A stretch of 11,782 bases of DNA from Nostoc sp. CHAB 5715 (GCF_020829685.1 NZ_JAIVFR010000091.1:1-11782), one strand, 5' to 3'. Shown: positions 1 through 6,826, counted from the stretch's first letter. A program made the numbers and translations. The notes: generated by a model from the letters alone, not told the origin.

Positions 1-1
1 C

Positions 2-46
2 TAGAAATAAAGCTCTTAATAGCTCAAATTTTTCTGTCAGCATCAT
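2..46 (-). CDS. Possible truncated 5' end of a gene running off the window
   Basis: On the reverse strand an ATG at 46-44 opens a frame that stays open to the window edge and reads MMLTEKFELLRALFL. An AGGA lies a few bases upstream of the ATG, in a position that would suit a ribosome binding site. Only 15 residues are visible and no family can be recognised. The frame could be chance, or the gene could start further upstream in the same frame, which extends to a stop near 95. It is listed only because the edge cuts it. Confidence 0.2.
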   Translation of the reverse strand, partial: MMLTEKFELLRALFL

Positions 47-114
47 TTCCCAATCCTGCCCAAACCCGATAGCACCCAACAAATTCCATTGTAGTCATTA
101 CTTAATGGGGGATT

Positions 115-135
115 GGGCATTGGGCATTGGGCATT
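115..135. repeat. GGGCATT heptamer tandem repeat, three copies
   Basis: Three exact head-to-tail copies of GGGCATT are followed by GGG and then by the 12-nt palindrome GGTACTTGTACC (137-148). Short heptamer arrays of this kind (STRR sequences) are a known feature of heterocystous cyanobacterial intergenic DNA. The same heptamer recurs upstream of psbD at 3499-3519. Confidence 0.85.
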
Positions 136-174
136 GGGTACTTGTACCGCCAGTTTCTTCAAACTAGATTAATC

Positions 175-1347
175 TCAGAGCAACCCCTTTAACACCTTTG
201 CCAAATACTCATACTGCTCTAAAGTATTGTAAATCTGCGCCGAAATCCTTACCAACAGCCGAGGTTTTTCCAGCCACGGCATCACCTGCACTTGAATACC
301 AAACTTATCAAACAACTCATCATGTATAGACATAAAATTGCGGTTTTCTAAAGTCGTAGGCAATGGCACAACCGCCATTGAACCAATCATCTCCTCTGGA
401 CAAGACGGCTGCACTTCCAGCGCTTCACAAAGTAGCTGTCTTCCCTGCAACACTAGCTGATGATTTTGCTGTCTCAATTCTGTCCACCCACCAGGTAGCA
501 ACGAACCCATAAAAGCGATCGCTTCTGGTACAGACATATAAGCCGTATAATCGTCTGTACCTGTCCAGTCAAATTCCAACTGAAAGCGGGTTTTATCAGT
601 CCGTGGCGAATTTGTTCCGTGGCTAATTGTCAGAGGACGAATTTCTAACTGTTTATCTCGTCGCACATACAAAAATGCTGCCCCTTTGGGCGCACACAGC
701 CATTTATGACAATTCCCGGTGTAATAAGTTGCGCCAATCTCTCGCAAATCGAGGAGAATCATTCCAGGCGCATGGGCACCATCTACCAATGTATCTACAC
801 CCCGTTGTTGCAACTCCTTCACCAAGTCTTGAATCGGGAAAATTAGCCCTGTCTGACTGGTAACATGATCTAAAAGTGCTAATCGTGTTTTTGGTGAAAC
901 TCGCTCAATTACTGCTGCCACTACTTGCTGTGGGGAGTCAATGGGGAAAGGAATTTTTGCTACTACCACCTGCGCACTAGTGCGACTGGCAACAAAATCA
1001 AGTGCATTGCGGCAAGCATTATATTCGTGGTTGGTTGTGAGTATCTCGTCCTCTGGTGAAAACGTCAGCGACCTCAACACCGAATTAACGCCAGTCGTCG
1101 CATTGGGGACAAATACTAAATCTTGCACATCAGCACCTACAAACACCGCCAGCTTATTTCTGGCATCGTCTAGCAGGGGTTCCCATTCCCTACCAAAAAA
1201 GCGTAAAGGTTCTTTTTCTAGCTGCAATCGCAGTCTTTGTTGAAACTCCAGCACTTGTTTAGGACAAGCACCAAAAGACCCATGATTCAGAAACATTACA
1301 GCCGAGTCAAGCGACCATAAATTTCTGACGGATAATCTAGAATCCAA
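175..1347 (-). CDS. Class V PLP-dependent aminotransferase (isopenicillin-N epimerase-like)
   Basis: A 390-residue fold-type I PLP enzyme of the class V aminotransferase/cysteine desulfurase superfamily, in the branch often annotated isopenicillin-N epimerase-like. The motif LNHGSFGACP (residues 20-29) is diagnostic of that branch. ATTG (83-86) would contact the cofactor phosphate, VDGAH (188-192) supplies the Asp that pairs with the pyridine nitrogen (D189), and NCHKW (212-216) carries the Schiff-base lysine K215. Length is normal for the family. The true substrate cannot be read from sequence: members include epimerases, lyases and desulfurases, so a penicillin role should not be assumed. 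The only suitable initiation codon is TTG at 1347-1345, which falls inside a short repeat with an in-frame TAA immediately upstream. No Shine-Dalgarno is visible. The gene lies 24 nt downstream of tRNA-Asn on the same strand and could share its transcript. Confidence 0.9.
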   Translation of the reverse strand: MDSRLSVRNLWSLDSAVMFLNHGSFGACPKQVLEFQQRLRLQLEKEPLRFFGREWEPLLDDARNKLAVFVGADVQDLVFVPNATTGVNSVLRSLTFSPEDEILTTNHEYNACRNALDFVASRTSAQVVVAKIPFPIDSPQQVVAAVIERVSPKTRLALLDHVTSQTGLIFPIQDLVKELQQRGVDTLVDGAHAPGMILLDLREIGATYYTGNCHKWLCAPKGAAFLYVRRDKQLEIRPLTISHGTNSPRTDKTRFQLEFDWTGTDDYTAYMSVPEAIAFMGSLLPGGWTELRQQNHQLVLQGRQLLCEALEVQPSCPEEMIGSMAVVPLPTTLENRNFMSIHDELFDKFGIQVQVMPWLEKPRLLVRISAQIYNTLEQYEYLAKVLKGLL

Positions 1348-1364
1348 AATTTAAAATCCAAAAT
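1341..1364. repeat. AATCCAAAAT direct repeat overlapping a start codon
   Basis: AATCCAAAAT occurs at 1341-1350 and again at 1355-1364, separated by TTAA. The repeat fills nearly all of the spacer between the tRNA-Asn 3' end and the aminotransferase and contains the aminotransferase TTG start. Similar A-rich direct repeats are frequent between genes in Nostoc-type genomes. Confidence 0.6.
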
Positions 1365-1371
1365 TGCTAAA

Positions 1372-1443
<72 letters not shown>

Positions 1444-1459
1444 TCACTCACGATTTATA

Positions 1460-1488
1460 ATCTTAGGGCTAAAAATAGGATTTGGCAA
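1460..1488 (-). promoter_or_regulatory. Candidate sigma-70-type promoter for tRNA-Asn
   Basis: Read on the reverse strand, TTGCCA (1488-1483; five of six matches to TTGACA) is separated by 17 nt from TAAGAT (1465-1460; four of six matches to TATAAT). The tRNA 5' end lies 16 nt beyond. Spacing is ideal but the -10 box is weak. The -35 box overlaps a small hairpin, TTGGC/GCCAA (about 1482-1504). Confidence 0.35.
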
Positions 1489-1589
1489 GTACTTTCGCCA
1501 AGATTTTTTTAAATACTTAATTTATATATAGAATTTTTGCAACGAAAACTCATTCAGGAACTTAAGCAGAGACTTTTGAATATTAATAT

Positions 1590-2141
1590 CTACTGTAATC
1601 CCATTCGTAATTCAGCCAGACGCTGCCGCGCCTTAGCATCAATGGCATTAGCTAAAAACCTACTCTTAGATTGTTTGCGCGTATGATACTTCTGTCGCAT
1701 CCGACAGACGGTAGCTTCTACTTCCCCACAGAGTTGTTGTGCCGATAACCATTCAGCCCCATACCCTTGTATCATCAACTGCTGTGCCCGATCTGATGTA
1801 GCAACAATTACACGAGAAATCAAAGATTGGGCTATTTGCTGGCGCATAGACGCACAGGATTTTTCAATATAAGTATCAGCTGTCTGTCCAAAATCAGTGT
1901 AATAAACTGATAAAAGCTCAGTAATTGTTTCTTTATTGCTAGAGGAGTTCTGATATTGGGCATCAAAAACTATTTGAGTTGCATAACCTTGAAACGCACT
2001 ATAACCAGTCATCGCTTCCACAAGTTCACCCCGTGCTGCCTCTAGTCCAACACTATCACGCGTTTTTTTAAGGCAAGGCCAAGCGCCAATCATATTGTAG
2101 CCGTCTACTAACAAAACGGCTTGGAGTAAGGAACGGGGCAT
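1590..2141 (-). CDS. YacP-like NYN-domain ribonuclease
   Basis: A 183-residue protein matching the YacP/DUF901 family of NYN (PIN-like) nucleases. The Bacillus member Rae1 is an endoribonuclease that cleaves mRNA on the ribosome. Characteristic blocks are LLVDGYNMIGAW (10-21, with D13), QIVFDA (56-61, with D60), YYTDFGQTADTYIE (80-93, with D89) and VIVATSD (111-117, with D117). These aspartates are spaced as expected for the metal-binding site of the fold. The C-terminal third is basic and helical in character. Length is typical. The ATG at 2141 comes just before the core domain, and no clear ribosome binding site precedes it. The target RNA is unknown. The gene is separated from its neighbours by 140-270 nt on each side and looks monocistronic. 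Confidence 0.85.
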   Translation of the reverse strand: MPRSLLQAVLLVDGYNMIGAWPCLKKTRDSVGLEAARGELVEAMTGYSAFQGYATQIVFDAQYQNSSSNKETITELLSVYYTDFGQTADTYIEKSCASMRQQIAQSLISRVIVATSDRAQQLMIQGYGAEWLSAQQLCGEVEATVCRMRQKYHTRKQSKSRFLANAIDAKARQRLAELRMGLQ

Positions 2142-2203
2142 GGTTTTTGATCACAATTTTCTAGAGTTAACAAAATTCATTCATAAGTTTTATAATAATT
2201 GAT

Positions 2204-2224
2204 GCATAGTCTGTAACACTATGC
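2204..2224. repeat. Palindrome GCATAG-N9-CTATGC upstream of the YacP-like gene
   Basis: Perfect 6-bp arms GCATAG (2204-2209) and CTATGC (2219-2224) flank a 9-nt centre, 63 nt upstream of the YacP-like start. It could be a protein-binding site or a small RNA hairpin. There is no T-run that would make it a terminator. Confidence 0.35.
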
Positions 2225-2282
2225 TACACAGAATAAAAAATAAGGCGCGTTGCAGTTCTTTTTCAATAGTGGTGAAAATGAA

Positions 2283-2368
2283 GAGTGCTGAGTTAAAAGA
2301 CCACCTAATAAAGGGTGGAGCATATACAGGTATGAAAGCCTGAGTACTTTTTACTTTACTCAGCACTC
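2283..2368. repeat. Long-range 11-bp inverted repeat with an internal hairpin
   Basis: GAGTGCTGAGT (2283-2293) is the exact reverse complement of ACTCAGCACTC (2358-2368), with 64 nt between. The loop holds a second potential hairpin, CCACC-N7-GGTGG near 2301-2318. A further copy of GCACTCAGCAC lies at about 2400-2410, just before the ABC gene stop. TCAGCACTCAGCACT-type sequence recurs between genes in Nostoc-like genomes, so this is probably a degraded dispersed repeat and not a gene-specific control element. Confidence 0.45.
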
Positions 2369-2415
2369 AGCACGGGCTAAACCATAGTTATCCGCTAACA
2401 GCACTCAGCACTAAA

Positions 2416-3093
2416 TTAAGAGGCTTCGCTGTGTACCTCCATTAGACGTTGTTTGAGGCGTTGAGGTTCACCCCTATCTACCAGAGAGCCTTTTTTAAGC
2501 AAGAAAGCACCGTCACAGTAATTTAACTCGTCTAATCGATGTGTCACCCAAAGCGCTGTAATACCTCGACTTTTGACAAGGCGGCGCACACCAGCAACTA
2601 AATCCAACTGGCTATCTGGATCTAGTAAGGCAGTGGGTTCATCTAATAATAAGACTTCACAGCGACGGGCGATCGCACCAGCGATCGCTACTCGCTGTTT
2701 CTGTCCCCCAGAGAGTGCATAAATAGGGCGTCGTAGGAGAGTAAGCAAATTCACCGCTCCTAGCGCCTCCTCAACCCTTGCTCTAGTGGCAGCAGGTGGT
2801 AACTTTTCTTCCACCAATCCAAAAGCCACATCAGCACCAACCGTTGGCATCACCAGTTGATGATCCGGATTTTGGAAGACAAAGCCAACTGGGTGCAAAA
2901 CCCGAATTTCCCCAGACTCAGGAGCTAATAGTCCCGCCAGCAGTCTAAGTAACGTTGATTTCCCACTGCCATTTGTACCTAAGAGCATCCAAAACTCGCC
3001 CTTGGGTACTTCTAAAGAGCAAGATTTGATAACTTTCTCTCCATTAGGCCAACTGAAATTTAAATCCTTGACCTCAATGCTCACTTGAGCCAT
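2416..3093 (-). CDS. ABC transporter ATP-binding protein, CbiO/EcfA-like
   Basis: A 225-residue stand-alone ATPase with the full set of ABC motifs. They are Walker A GTNGSGKST (39-47), Q-loop FVFQNPDHQ (71-79), signature LSGGQKQR (127-134), Walker B VLLLDEP (147-153), D-loop ALLDPDS (155-161) and switch histidine in WVTHR (182-186, H185). The Q-loop sequence QNPDHQ and overall length resemble cobalt/nickel and energy-coupling-factor ATPases (CbiO, EcfA). No membrane or substrate-binding partner is in the window, so the substrate is undefined and the permease must be encoded elsewhere. AAGG 7 nt upstream of the ATG is a reasonable ribosome binding site. The gene begins 13 nt after the stop of the upstream 90-residue gene, so the two are very likely co-transcribed. 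Confidence 0.9.
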   Translation of the reverse strand: MAQVSIEVKDLNFSWPNGEKVIKSCSLEVPKGEFWMLLGTNGSGKSTLLRLLAGLLAPESGEIRVLHPVGFVFQNPDHQLVMPTVGADVAFGLVEEKLPPAATRARVEEALGAVNLLTLLRRPIYALSGGQKQRVAIAGAIARRCEVLLLDEPTALLDPDSQLDLVAGVRRLVKSRGITALWVTHRLDELNYCDGAFLLKKGSLVDRGEPQRLKQRLMEVHSEAS

Positions 3094-3106
3094 TTGTCAA
3101 CCTTGG

Positions 3107-3379
3107 TTACTCAGCAGCTACAGCGAAAAAGCCAGGTGGTCTACCACCACCAGGGGTTGTACCATCTTTCTGAACAATCTGTACCCCAGAAATTTCACTA
3201 GCGCGGACAGCAATTTTTTTCTCTGTCTTGCCCTCGCACTTGAGTTCCACAATGTCAGGGTTACCAGAGCGTATTGCTGCCAAAATTAGTTGATAGACAG
3301 CCTCAGCATCCTCTGCTGACTTACGTTGTACAGAAATAGGGAAAGCAGTGTTTCTGATGCTTAAATCGATGGTAAACAT
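3107..3379 (-). CDS. Small conserved-type hypothetical protein, 90 aa
   Basis: A 90-residue soluble protein that I cannot assign to a named family, although its look is that of small proteins shared among cyanobacteria. The first 55 residues read as an alternating beta/helix domain with a regular amphipathic helix around 20-38 (SAEDAEAVYQLILAAIRSG). The last 20 residues form a flexible tail with GGGRPPGFF. There is no signal peptide or membrane segment. It is the first gene of a unit with the ABC ATPase 13 nt downstream and is divergent from psbD, with a 388-nt repeat-rich spacer between. The tight spacing suggests a shared function with the ATPase, but nothing in the sequence shows what that is. 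Confidence 0.75.
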   Translation of the reverse strand: MFTIDLSIRNTAFPISVQRKSAEDAEAVYQLILAAIRSGNPDIVELKCEGKTEKKIAVRASEISGVQIVQKDGTTPGGGRPPGFFAVAAE

Positions 3380-3458
3380 TTAGCAATAATCTTTCTTTAA
3401 CTGTAGGACTCATTTTAGCGTCAGCTGACTGATTCTAGGGAAATGGGGATTGGGGATT

Positions 3459-3519
3459 GGGCATGGGCATGGGGCATTGGGCATGGGCATGGGGCATTGG
3501 GCATTGGGCATTGGGCATT
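3459..3519. repeat. Compound tandem repeat: 20-mer x2 followed by GGGCATT x3
   Basis: Two exact 20-nt units (3459-3478 and 3479-3498), each made of GGGCAT, GGGCAT and GGGGCATT, run directly into three GGGCATT heptamers (3499-3519). GGGGATT-type degenerate units precede them from about 3445. A pyrimidine-rich stretch with repeated CTCCCTTAT follows (about 3528-3568). The heptamer matches the one at 115-135. In the 388-nt gap between the 90-residue gene and psbD, this array fills the half nearest the 90-residue gene; the psbD control sequences fill the other half. Confidence 0.85.
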
Positions 3520-3625
3520 GGTTATTTCTCTTCATCTCCCTTATCTCCCTTATCTCCCCACTCCCCACCTCATCTGCATAAAAAATTAATTTTTATTACA
3601 AAACCCCTAGAAAAATTAGCAATTT

Positions 3626-3648
3626 ACACCTAATATGATTAAAGGTGT
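3626..3648. promoter_or_regulatory. Inverted repeat ACACCT-N11-AGGTGT upstream of psbD
   Basis: Perfect 6-bp arms (3626-3631 and 3643-3648) with an 11-nt centre lie about 70 nt upstream of the psbD -10 box. With a 2-nt bulge the pairing extends outward to TTTACA/TGTAAA. A second, shorter inverted repeat GTTAA-N8-TTAAC follows at about 3668-3685. The positions suit activator or repressor binding to a light-regulated promoter, but no regulator's consensus is recognised. Confidence 0.35.
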
Positions 3649-3718
3649 GTAAAAAATTGTAAACTTGGTTAAGAACCCGGTTAACTTTCTGCTTATGGAA
3701 GGCTTTTATATAGCCATC

Positions 3719-3724
3719 TATAAT
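3719..3724 (+). promoter_or_regulatory. psbD -10 box TATAAT
   Basis: An exact TATAAT sits 44 nt upstream of the psbD ATG, predicting a transcript start near 3731 and a leader of about 37 nt. No good TTGACA-like -35 hexamer is found 16-19 nt upstream, where the sequence is TGGAAG-like. The promoter may therefore depend on an activator or a group 2 sigma factor. Confidence 0.55.
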
Positions 3725-3767
3725 ACAGATACAACCTGTACTTATAAACATTTGGAGATTTGCTCTA

Positions 3768-4823
3768 ATGACCATCGCAGTTGGACGCGCCCCCAGTAGA
3801 GGGTGGTTTGACGTATTAGACGACTGGCTCAAGCGCGATCGCTTCGTATTCGTAGGTTGGTCAGGGATACTATTGTTCCCCTGCGCCTTCCTAGCACTAG
3901 GCGGTTGGCTGACCGGCACCACCTTCGTCACCTCTTGGTACACTCACGGGTTAGCCTCCTCCTACCTAGAAGGCTGTAACTTCCTAACAGTGGCAGTATC
4001 CACCCCCGCCGACAGCATGGGACACTCACTTCTGCTGTTGTGGGGGCCAGAAGCCCAAGGCAACCTCACCCGTTGGTTCCAATTGGGTGGTTTGTGGCCA
4101 TTCGTGGCCCTGCACGGAGCCTTCGGTTTGATTGGCTTCATGTTGCGCCAATTTGAAATTGCCCGTCTAGTAGGTATCCGTCCTTATAACGCCCTCGCCT
4201 TCTCCGCTCCCATTGCGGTATTCGTCAGCGTATTCCTGATGTACCCCTTGGGACAATCGTCGTGGTTCTTTGCACCCAGCTTTGGCGTAGCTGCTATTTT
4301 CCGGTTCCTACTATTCCTGCAAGGGTTCCACAACTGGACACTCAACCCCTTCCACATGATGGGTGTTGCTGGTGTATTGGGTGGTGCTTTGTTGTGCGCC
4401 ATTCACGGAGCCACAGTGGAAAATACCTTGTTTGAAGACGGTGAAGGAGCTAACACCTTCCGCGCCTTCAATCCAACCCAATCTGAAGAAACCTACTCAA
4501 TGGTGACGGCAAACCGTTTCTGGTCACAGATTTTCGGTATTGCCTTCTCAAACAAGCGCTGGTTGCACTTCTTCATGTTGTTCGTGCCAGTCACAGGCTT
4601 GTGGATGAGCGCCGTCGGCATCGTCGGTTTGGCACTCAACCTGCGGGCTTATGATTTCGTCTCCCAAGAATTACGGGCGGCGGAAGACCCGGAGTTTGAA
4701 ACCTTCTATACCAAAAACATTTTGCTGAATGAGGGTATCCGCGCTTGGATGGCTCCTCAAGATCAACCCCACGAACAATTTGTATTCCCTGAGGAAGTTC
4801 TACCTCGCGGTAACGCTCTCTAA
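3768..4823 (+). CDS. psbD: Photosystem II reaction-centre protein D2
   Basis: D2 (PsbD), 351 residues, pairs with D1 to bind P680, pheophytin, the non-haem iron and plastoquinone QA in the thylakoid membrane. Near-universal D2 blocks are present throughout: [110 protein letters not shown] and [12 protein letters not shown], then the C-terminal VLPRGNAL. They contain the redox tyrosine and the histidines for chlorophyll and iron. Five transmembrane helices fit. Near residue 10 it is one residue shorter than some cyanobacterial D2 proteins (PSRGW). GGAG at 3754-3757 is a suitable ribosome binding site. The 3' end overlaps psbC in the +1 frame. The gene has an internal HIP1 site at about 3834. 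Whether a second psbD copy exists elsewhere cannot be seen here. Confidence 0.99.
   Translation: MTIAVGRAPSRGWFDVLDDWLKRDRFVFVGWSGILLFPCAFLALGGWLTGTTFVTSWYTHGLASSYLEGCNFLTVAVSTPADSMGHSLLLLWGPEAQGNLTRWFQLGGLWPFVALHGAFGLIGFMLRQFEIARLVGIRPYNALAFSAPIAVFVSVFLMYPLGQSSWFFAPSFGVAAIFRFLLFLQGFHNWTLNPFHMMGVAGVLGGALLCAIHGATVENTLFEDGEGANTFRAFNPTQSEETYSMVTANRFWSQIFGIAFSNKRWLHFFMLFVPVTGLWMSAVGIVGLALNLRAYDFVSQELRAAEDPEFETFYTKNILLNEGIRAWMAPQDQPHEQFVFPEEVLPRGNAL
4791..4796 (+). promoter_or_regulatory. psbC Shine-Dalgarno inside psbD
   Basis: GAGGAA, encoding part of the D2 PEEV sequence, ends 10 nt before the codon where chloroplast and other psbC genes start. In tobacco chloroplasts psbC is initiated at that downstream GTG with help from an extended Shine-Dalgarno, not at the upstream AUG. 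Here the ribosome site is retained although the start codon is not GTG. Confidence 0.6.
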
Positions 4824-6198
4824 TAGACCAAATATATTAGGCGGCACTGGACGCGACCAAGAATCTACTGGCTTTGCCTGGTGGTCTGGTAACGCACGTT
4901 TAATCAATCTATCTGGCAAACTACTGGGTGCTCACGTTGCCCATGCTGGTTTGATTGTATTCTGGGCTGGAGCGATGACTTTGTTTGAAGTCGCTCACTT
5001 CGTTCCTGAAAAGCCCATGTACGAGCAGGGCTTGATCCTGTTACCTCACCTTGCTACCCAAGGTTGGGGTGTTGGTGCTGGTGGTGAAGTTATCGACACC
5101 TTCCCCTACTTTGTTGTCGGTGTACTCCACCTAATTTCCTCAGCCGTCCTTGGCTTTGGCGGTATCTATCATGCCGTCCGTGGGCCAGAAACCTTAGAAG
5201 AATACTCTTCCTTCTTTGGTTACGACTGGAAAGACAAGAACAAGATGACCAACATCATCGGGTTCCACCTGATTATTTTAGGATGCGGTGCGCTGCTGTT
5301 AGTGGCAAAGGCAATGTTCTTTGGTGGGTTATATGACACCTGGGCACCCGGTGGTGGTGATGTTCGGATTATTACCAATCCGACACTGAACCCAGCAGTT
5401 ATCTTCGGTTATGTAATCAAGTCTCCCTTCGGTGGCGAAGGCTGGATTGTCAGCGTCGATAACTTAGAAGATGTGGTTGGTGGTCACATCTGGGTTGCCT
5501 TTATCTGTATTGCTGGCGGTATTTTCCACATTCTTACCAAGCCTTTTGCTTGGTCACGTCGTGCATCCATCTGGTCTGGTGAAGCTTACCTCTCCTACAG
5601 CTTGGGCGCTCTGTCGTTGATGGGCTTCATTGCCTCGATTTTTGTTTGGTTTAACAACACCGTTTACCCCAGCGAATTCTTTGGTCCTACCGGTCCAGAA
5701 GCTTCTCAAGCCCAGGCTTTGACCTTCTTGATTCGTGACCAACGCTTGGGTGCTAACGTCGGTTCTGCCCAAGGCCCCACAGGATTGGGTAAATACCTAA
5801 TGCGCTCTCCAACTGGTGAAATCATCTTCGGTGGTGAAACCATGCGCTTCTGGGATTTCCGTGGCCCTTGGTTGGAGCCTCTACGTGGTCCCAATGGTCT
5901 TGACCTGGAAAAAATCAAGAATGATATTCAGCCTTGGCAAGCTCGTCGCGCTGCTGAATACATGACCCATGCTCCTCTGGGTTCTCTGAACTCCGTGGGT
6001 GGTGTGGCTACCGAAATTAACTCCTTCAACTACGTATCTCCTCGCGCTTGGTTGGCGACTTCTCACTTCGTACTAGGATTCTTCTTCCTAGTTGGTCACT
6101 TGTGGCACGCTGGTCGCGCACGGGCTGCGGCTGGTGGTTTTGAGAAAGGAATTAACCGTGATACTGAGCCAGTGATGTTCATGGACGACCTAGATTAG
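4807..6198 (+). CDS. psbC: Photosystem II CP43 core antenna protein
   Basis: CP43 (PsbC), 463 residues from the position used here, binds antenna chlorophylls, passes excitation to D1/D2 and contributes ligands to the oxygen-evolving cluster. Recognisable blocks include [56 protein letters not shown] and [12 protein letters not shown]. The large luminal loop motif [17 protein letters not shown] holds the conserved Glu and Arg near the manganese cluster. The C-terminal block is [12 protein letters not shown]. Six transmembrane helices fit. The start is a real problem. By alignment with chloroplast and cyanobacterial proteins the start codon should be GTG at 4807, but the base triplet is GCG. 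The next codon is GTA, and no ATG, GTG or TTG follows before conserved sequence. The upstream in-frame ATG at 4729 would add 26 residues read from D2 codons and has no ribosome site. TTG at 4780 is another option. Overlap with psbD is 17 nt including the D2 stop. Confidence 0.97.
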   Translation, partial: AVTLSNRPNILGGTGRDQESTGFAWWSGNARLINLSGKLLGAHVAHAGLIVFWAGAMTLFEVAHFVPEKPMYEQGLILLPHLATQGWGVGAGGEVIDTFPYFVVGVLHLISSAVLGFGGIYHAVRGPETLEEYSSFFGYDWKDKNKMTNIIGFHLIILGCGALLLVAKAMFFGGLYDTWAPGGGDVRIITNPTLNPAVIFGYVIKSPFGGEGWIVSVDNLEDVVGGHIWVAFICIAGGIFHILTKPFAWSRRASIWSGEAYLSYSLGALSLMGFIASIFVWFNNTVYPSEFFGPTGPEASQAQALTFLIRDQRLGANVGSAQGPTGLGKYLMRSPTGEIIFGGETMRFWDFRGPWLEPLRGPNGLDLEKIKNDIQPWQARRAAEYMTHAPLGSLNSVGGVATEINSFNYVSPRAWLATSHFVLGFFFLVGHLWHAGRARAAAGGFEKGINRDTEPVMFMDDLD

Positions 6199-6241
6199 GT
6201 TGTAAAGTTTATTTCATCATTGACAATTAAATAGTTTAGAG

Positions 6242-6270
6242 GCTCTTGCGTAAAAGCAAGGGCTTTTTTT
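6242..6270 (+). terminator. Rho-independent terminator of psbD-psbC
   Basis: GCTCTTGC (6242-6249) pairs with GCAAGGGC (6256-6263, one T-G pair) around a 6-nt loop, followed at once by seven Ts. It lies 44 nt after the psbC stop and separates the PSII operon from the small downstream gene. Confidence 0.9.
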
Positions 6271-6328
6271 ATAGGAAAATTAGTCATCTATTGATTAAAC
6301 TCAGCGACTTACCAAAGGAATTAATACT

Positions 6329-6514
6329 ATGAGCGACTCTAATTTTATTGATGCTTTGCGATGGACATCTGAAGCTAAAGAAAAATTACAAAATATTCCC
6401 TTTTTTGTCCGCTCTCAAGCTAAAGCCAGAATTGAACAGCTGGTTCGTGAAGCAGGTCAAGAGGTTGTGACAGCTAATTTGGTAGAACAGGCTAGGCTTG
6501 AGTTTGGACAATAA
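6329..6514 (+). CDS. Free-standing PCP_red domain protein, 61 aa
   Basis: A 61-residue protein that looks like the short C-terminal domain of light-independent protochlorophyllide reductase subunit B (ChlB/BchB), the PCP_red family, occurring here by itself. Visible family traits are the early Trp and Ala ([10 protein letters not shown], 11-20), [14 protein letters not shown] (23-36), and the closing helix with a [18 protein letters not shown] sequence (43-56). In ChlB this domain helps close over the substrate. The role of the stand-alone form is unknown, and catalysis is not expected because the domain lacks the cluster-binding and active-site parts of ChlB. AAGGA at 6315-6319 is a good ribosome site 9 nt before the ATG. 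It follows the psbC terminator, so it is probably transcribed separately. Downstream lies a gene remnant after only 21 nt. Confidence 0.75.
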   Translation: MSDSNFIDALRWTSEAKEKLQNIPFFVRSQAKARIEQLVREAGQEVVTANLVEQARLEFGQ

Positions 6515-6535
6515 AACATTCTGGAGGTCGTAACA

Positions 6536-6713
6536 ATGACAGTCGCCAAAAATCGAGCAGACCGAGTAATGCTTTATAACATTAGCTGGGAACAGTTTGA
6601 AAATCTTCTAAAAGACTTGGGACATCGGGCAGCAAAGTTAGCTTACGATCGCACTACATTTGGAAATTATAAGACCTTTACCTGAACATAAAGATTACAT
6701 TACAAAGAGATAA
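6536..6713 (+). pseudogene. Frameshifted, truncated Uma2/DUF820 nuclease-like gene
   Basis: An ATG at 6536 with a good ribosome site (GGAGG at 6523-6527) opens a 49-residue frame ending at TGA 6683-6685. Its first 42 residues look like the start of a Uma2-family (DUF820, restriction-endonuclease-fold) protein, with YNISWEQFENLLKDLGHRAA and then LAYDRTT. At the TTT run around 6659-6661 the family-like continuation LEIIRPLPEHK is found in the next frame, so one extra base, most simply a T, has shifted the reading frame. That restored frame itself stops at TAA 6711-6713 after 58 codons. About two thirds of a normal Uma2 protein, including the catalytic Asp/Glu/Lys region, is missing. Uma2-like genes are abundant and often degenerate in filamentous cyanobacteria. 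Confidence 0.65.
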
Positions 6714-6826
6714 TAGATTAATAAGTGAGTTGAAGAAAAGTAGTCATCGCCGTCAAAAGGCAGAGCCAAGCGACAATTCAAATGAGCGAACTGACCATAC
6801 TAATCTAAATTTAGAGGATTTTAATT

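Noticed and set aside
109..148. GGGCATT repeats considered as a CRISPR array or iteron origin
   Set aside because: The 7-nt units are contiguous, without spacers, and the same heptamer occurs elsewhere in the window. They fit ordinary cyanobacterial short tandem repeats.
1480..1511. TTGGC/GCCAA hairpin followed by a T-run on the forward strand, considered as a terminator
   Set aside because: No forward-strand gene lies upstream, and the loop is long (9 nt) for a 5-bp stem. It more likely overlaps the tRNA promoter on the other strand.
3596..3943. 115-codon reverse frame across the psbD promoter and 5' end
   Set aside because: Half of it is antisense to highly conserved D2 codons and the rest is A/T-rich promoter DNA. 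The translation is low-complexity with no family resemblance.
4729..4806. Upstream ATG-started extension of psbC by 26 residues
   Set aside because: The added residues are D2 codons read in another frame, no Shine-Dalgarno precedes the ATG, and chloroplast psbC work shows the downstream start is used. It is kept only as an alternative in the start-codon finding.
3768..4823. Residues such as NLTRWFQ and FLQGFHNW in D2, considered as unusual substitutions
   Set aside because: From memory, D2 of Nostoc-type cyanobacteria carries similar changes relative to plants and Thermosynechococcus, so these look like lineage variation and not a special isoform.
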